From: Crocinitomicaceae bacterium
GTDB lineage: Bacteria > Bacteroidota > Bacteroidia > Flavobacteriales_D > Crocinitomicaceae
Reading direction: 5' to 3'
NCBI GenBank assembly: GCA_021740085.1
Contig: JAIPAL010000022.1
Coordinates: 1 to 35,943 of the forward strand
Length of the DNA stretch: 35,943 nt
Shown: piece by piece, positions 33,889-35,943 of the stretch
How the letters are laid out: every line of letters begins with the position of its first letter
Numbering within the stretch: position 1 is the first letter of the stretch
Notes under the pieces: generated by a model
Databases searched by the model: none
Seen by the model: the letters and a program-made list of their open reading frames with translations, nothing else
Told to the model about the DNA's origin: nothing
Translations under genes and position numbers: made by a program

Positions 33889-34535
33889 AAAGCATCTACA
33901 TCACCAAAGCGTTAGAAGACGTTACACAACTTAAACAATTCTGTGCTTTTCAAAATATCGACCTTCATGCTACATCTCAGCTGAGCTTTGAAGCCGTTCC
34001 CTTTGCCATAACACACCCATTTGAGGTCGTATTTTTTTCCAGTGTACGTGCCGGACGTTTTTTCCTAAGAAGTTATGACGGCCCACTAAGTTCCCTGCAA
34101 TTTGCTTGTATCGGCGAAGAAACCGCTCAGAAATTTAACATCGAATTTGCTTTCGTTGGTAAAGAAGCTGGAAATCCCGAAAAAGTGGCGGAAAAATTTA
34201 AAAATTGGCTCGGTGAAAAACGCCTGCTTATCCCCCACTCCTCGCTTTCACATAAAACCATTGCTGCTATCATTCCAAGTGCCCAATGTGAAAGTATTTG
34301 TGTTTACAATACCCTTCTTTCCCCGCAAAGCATCCCTGAATGCGAGGTGTACGTTTTTACAAGCCCCAGTAATCTTGCTGCTTTTTTGCAGAAAAACCGA
34401 GTTCCTGAGGCGGCAAAAGTGATTGCATGGGGAAACACCACCGAAAAAGCCTTGCGAAATAGCAAGGTGCAAGTGAGTAAAACACTCATTAAGGCACAAT
34501 TAGAAGAACTCCTGGAAGTATTAGCTAACTTTTAG
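33885..34535 (+). CDS. hemD: uroporphyrinogen-III synthase
   Basis: Closes the tetrapyrrole ring with inversion of ring D. This family is poorly conserved; the 216-residue protein has typical pieces (VVFFSSVRAGRFFL near 48-61, FTSPSNLAAFL near 158-168, AWGNTTEKAL near 181-190) and the right length. The strongest evidence is position: it starts on the ATGA overlap with hemC. The mnmE start follows 54 bases after its stop. Confidence 0.88.
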   Translation: MKSIYITKALEDVTQLKQFCAFQNIDLHATSQLSFEAVPFAITHPFEVVFFSSVRAGRFFLRSYDGPLSSLQFACIGEETAQKFNIEFAFVGKEAGNPEKVAEKFKNWLGEKRLLIPHSSLSHKTIAAIIPSAQCESICVYNTLLSPQSIPECEVYVFTSPSNLAAFLQKNRVPEAAKVIAWGNTTEKALRNSKVQVSKTLIKAQLEELLEVLANF

Positions 34536-34553
34536 TAGCAAGCAAGTACCAAA

Positions 34554-34585
34554 TTGAAAAATATTAGCCATTCTGCGTAACTTCG
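34554..34585 (+). promoter_or_regulatory. possible -33/-7 promoter of mnmE
   Basis: TTG (34554-34556) is followed after 21 bases by TAACTTCG (34578-34585), one mismatch from TAnnTTTG, four bases before ATG 34590. Read-through from the hem operon is an alternative. Confidence 0.35.
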
Positions 34586-34589
34586 CCCA

Positions 34590-35943
34590 ATGAATATACC
34601 TTCAGACATCATTTGTGCATTAGCCACCCCAAACGGAGTGGGAGCAATTGCCTTGATTCGCATTTCTGGACCCGGAAGCCGTAAGTTATTGAAAGAGGTT
34701 TTCTCCAAGGATATACTAAACGTGGAAAGCCATAGCCTACACTTTGGCTACCTGAAAAATAAAAAAGGCACACTCATAGACGAGGTACTGTTAAGTGTTT
34801 TTGATGAAGGCAAAAGTTTTACCGGCGAAGAGAGTGTTGAGATTACTTGCCATGGCTCTACTTATATTCAGCAACAAATTCTAGAAACTTTATTGCTACA
34901 AGGTGGCCGCTTGGCTGAGCCGGGAGAATTTACAAAACGAGCTTTTTTGAATGGAAAGATGGACCTTTCACAAGCAGAAGCAGTGGCAGACCTCATCGCC
35001 TCACAAAGCCAACAAGCTCATCAAGTTGCCCTACAACAATTGCGAGGGAATTTTTCCTCCGAACTAAAGGAATTGCGACAGCAATTAATGAATTTTGCTT
35101 CACTGGTAGAATTAGAATTGGACTTCTCTGAGGAAGATGTTGAATTCGCTGATAGAACCCAACTCAAGCAACTGGTTGAAGAAGTACTATCGGTTTTACA
35201 CCGACTTGCTTCATCCTTTGCACTAGGAAATGCGCTAAAAAATGGCGTGCCCGTTGCCTTAGTAGGCGCACCAAATACCGGAAAAAGTACTCTTTTGAAT
35301 CAATTATTGGGAGAGGACCGTGCCATTGTGAGTGAAATTGCTGGCACCACGAGAGACGTCATTGAAGAAACCCTCAACATAGATGGAATTCTGTTCCGAT
35401 TAATTGACACCGCCGGAATTCGAGAAACCGAAGAAACCATTGAGTCTATTGGTATTGCTCGATCACACCAAAAAATTGCCCTGGCCTCCATTGTGTTATG
35501 TATGGCAGATGCCTCTTCGCCAGCACAACTAAACGAGGTAAATTCATGGACGCATACACTACGCGAACAATTTCCCCAAAAACACATTCTTAGTATTGCC
35601 AATAAAATTGATTTAAGCACACAAGAAAGTACCTGCGACCTTGCCATTAGCGCAAAATCAGGACTTGGTATCACCGCTTTGAAAGACAAGCTAGTTCAAC
35701 TAATAAACAACGGTTTTGACAGCAGTCAAGAAACTATAATTGTCAACGTTCGGCACCACGACGCATTACTAAAGACCATTTCCACCTTAGAAAAAGCCAA
35801 AGAAGGCATAATCACCCAAGTAAGTGGCGACTTCATCGCAATGGATATCCGTCAAGCAATGTTTCATTTAGGCAGCATCACCGGAGATATTTCCAGTGAT
35901 GATCTTTTGGGAAATATTTTTAGCAAGTTTTGTATTGGGAAGT
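34590..35943 (+). CDS. mnmE: tRNA modification GTPase MnmE (cut at its stop codon)
   Basis: With MnmG, it modifies the wobble uridine of some tRNAs. The frame opens with IPSDIICALATPNGVGAIAL. The G domain is complete: P-loop GAPNTGKS at 226-233, then DTAGIRET (G3), NKID (G4) and SAK (G5). The last codons read CIGK (448-451), the family's obligatory C-terminal motif, and the window ends one base into the next codon, which should be the stop. The protein is thus complete at about 451 residues. The downstream neighbour cannot be seen. Confidence 0.96.
   Translation, partial: MNIPSDIICALATPNGVGAIALIRISGPGSRKLLKEVFSKDILNVESHSLHFGYLKNKKGTLIDEVLLSVFDEGKSFTGEESVEITCHGSTYIQQQILETLLLQGGRLAEPGEFTKRAFLNGKMDLSQAEAVADLIASQSQQAHQVALQQLRGNFSSELKELRQQLMNFASLVELELDFSEEDVEFADRTQLKQLVEEVLSVLHRLASSFALGNALKNGVPVALVGAPNTGKSTLLNQLLGEDRAIVSEIAGTTRDVIEETLNIDGILFRLIDTAGIRETEETIESIGIARSHQKIALASIVLCMADASSPAQLNEVNSWTHTLREQFPQKHILSIANKIDLSTQESTCDLAISAKSGLGITALKDKLVQLINNGFDSSQETIIVNVRHHDALLKTISTLEKAKEGIITQVSGDFIAMDIRQAMFHLGSITGDISSDDLLGNIFSKFCIGK

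Noticed and set aside
35300..35689. 129-codon minus-strand ORF inside mnmE
   Set aside because: Shadow of the MnmE G domain, whose frame is confirmed by GAPNTGKS and the terminal CIGK.

Overview
The window looks like the chromosome of an aerobic, low-GC Bacteroidota, most likely a Flavobacteriales member (aquatic, by its rhodopsin). The evidence is: two clear type IX secretion (T9SS) C-terminal sorting domains, Bacteroidetes-type promoters (TAnnTTTG), an F-type ATP synthase cluster atpBEFHAG without atpDC, a large PiT transporter with a DUF47 partner, and A-rich leaders instead of Shine-Dalgarno sequences. No tRNA, rRNA, CRISPR array, IS element or prophage was seen. No gene-free stretch exceeds 300 bases.

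Layout. 1-3.9 kb: the end of an unknown gene, a tiny membrane ORF facing it, aspS overlapping a DUF3050 gene, then an AbiE-like toxin/antitoxin pair. 3.9-5.8 kb: a YgiQ-type radical SAM gene (minus). 5.9-10.2 kb (minus): an ECF sigma factor, a short membrane protein, a periplasmic metal-sensor-like protein, an MbnP-like protein, a di-haem MbnH/MauG-type peroxidase and a secreted YHYH protein; I read this as a metal-stress (probably copper) regulon. 10.3-12.2 kb: an extended SDR reductase and a superoxide dismutase, divergent. 12.2-16 kb: a phosphate locus (OprO/P-like porin divergent from DUF47-pit), with 11-bp-phased CTTAA repeats resembling a Pho box between them. 16-20 kb: a secreted PA-domain protein and metG.

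20-30 kb is the most notable part: an uncharacterised multi-pass membrane protein, a proton-pumping proteorhodopsin with glycine at the carotenoid-antenna fenestration position, and a single gene that fuses lycopene beta-cyclase (CrtY) to the Brp/Blh beta-carotene dioxygenase. Converging on these are an orphan LuxR-type response regulator and the H+ ATP synthase operon. Rhodopsin, retinal supply and the enzyme that spends the proton gradient therefore lie within 10 kb.

29.8-35.9 kb: hemJ (minus), a secreted protein, methylmalonyl-CoA epimerase, then hemA-hemC-hemD with overlapping ends, and mnmE, which is cut only inside its stop codon by the window end.

All family calls rest on reading motifs by eye; no database search was run. 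The CrtY-Blh fusion with an antenna-competent rhodopsin is the best candidate for something little described. The ECF/MbnP/MbnH operon comes next.
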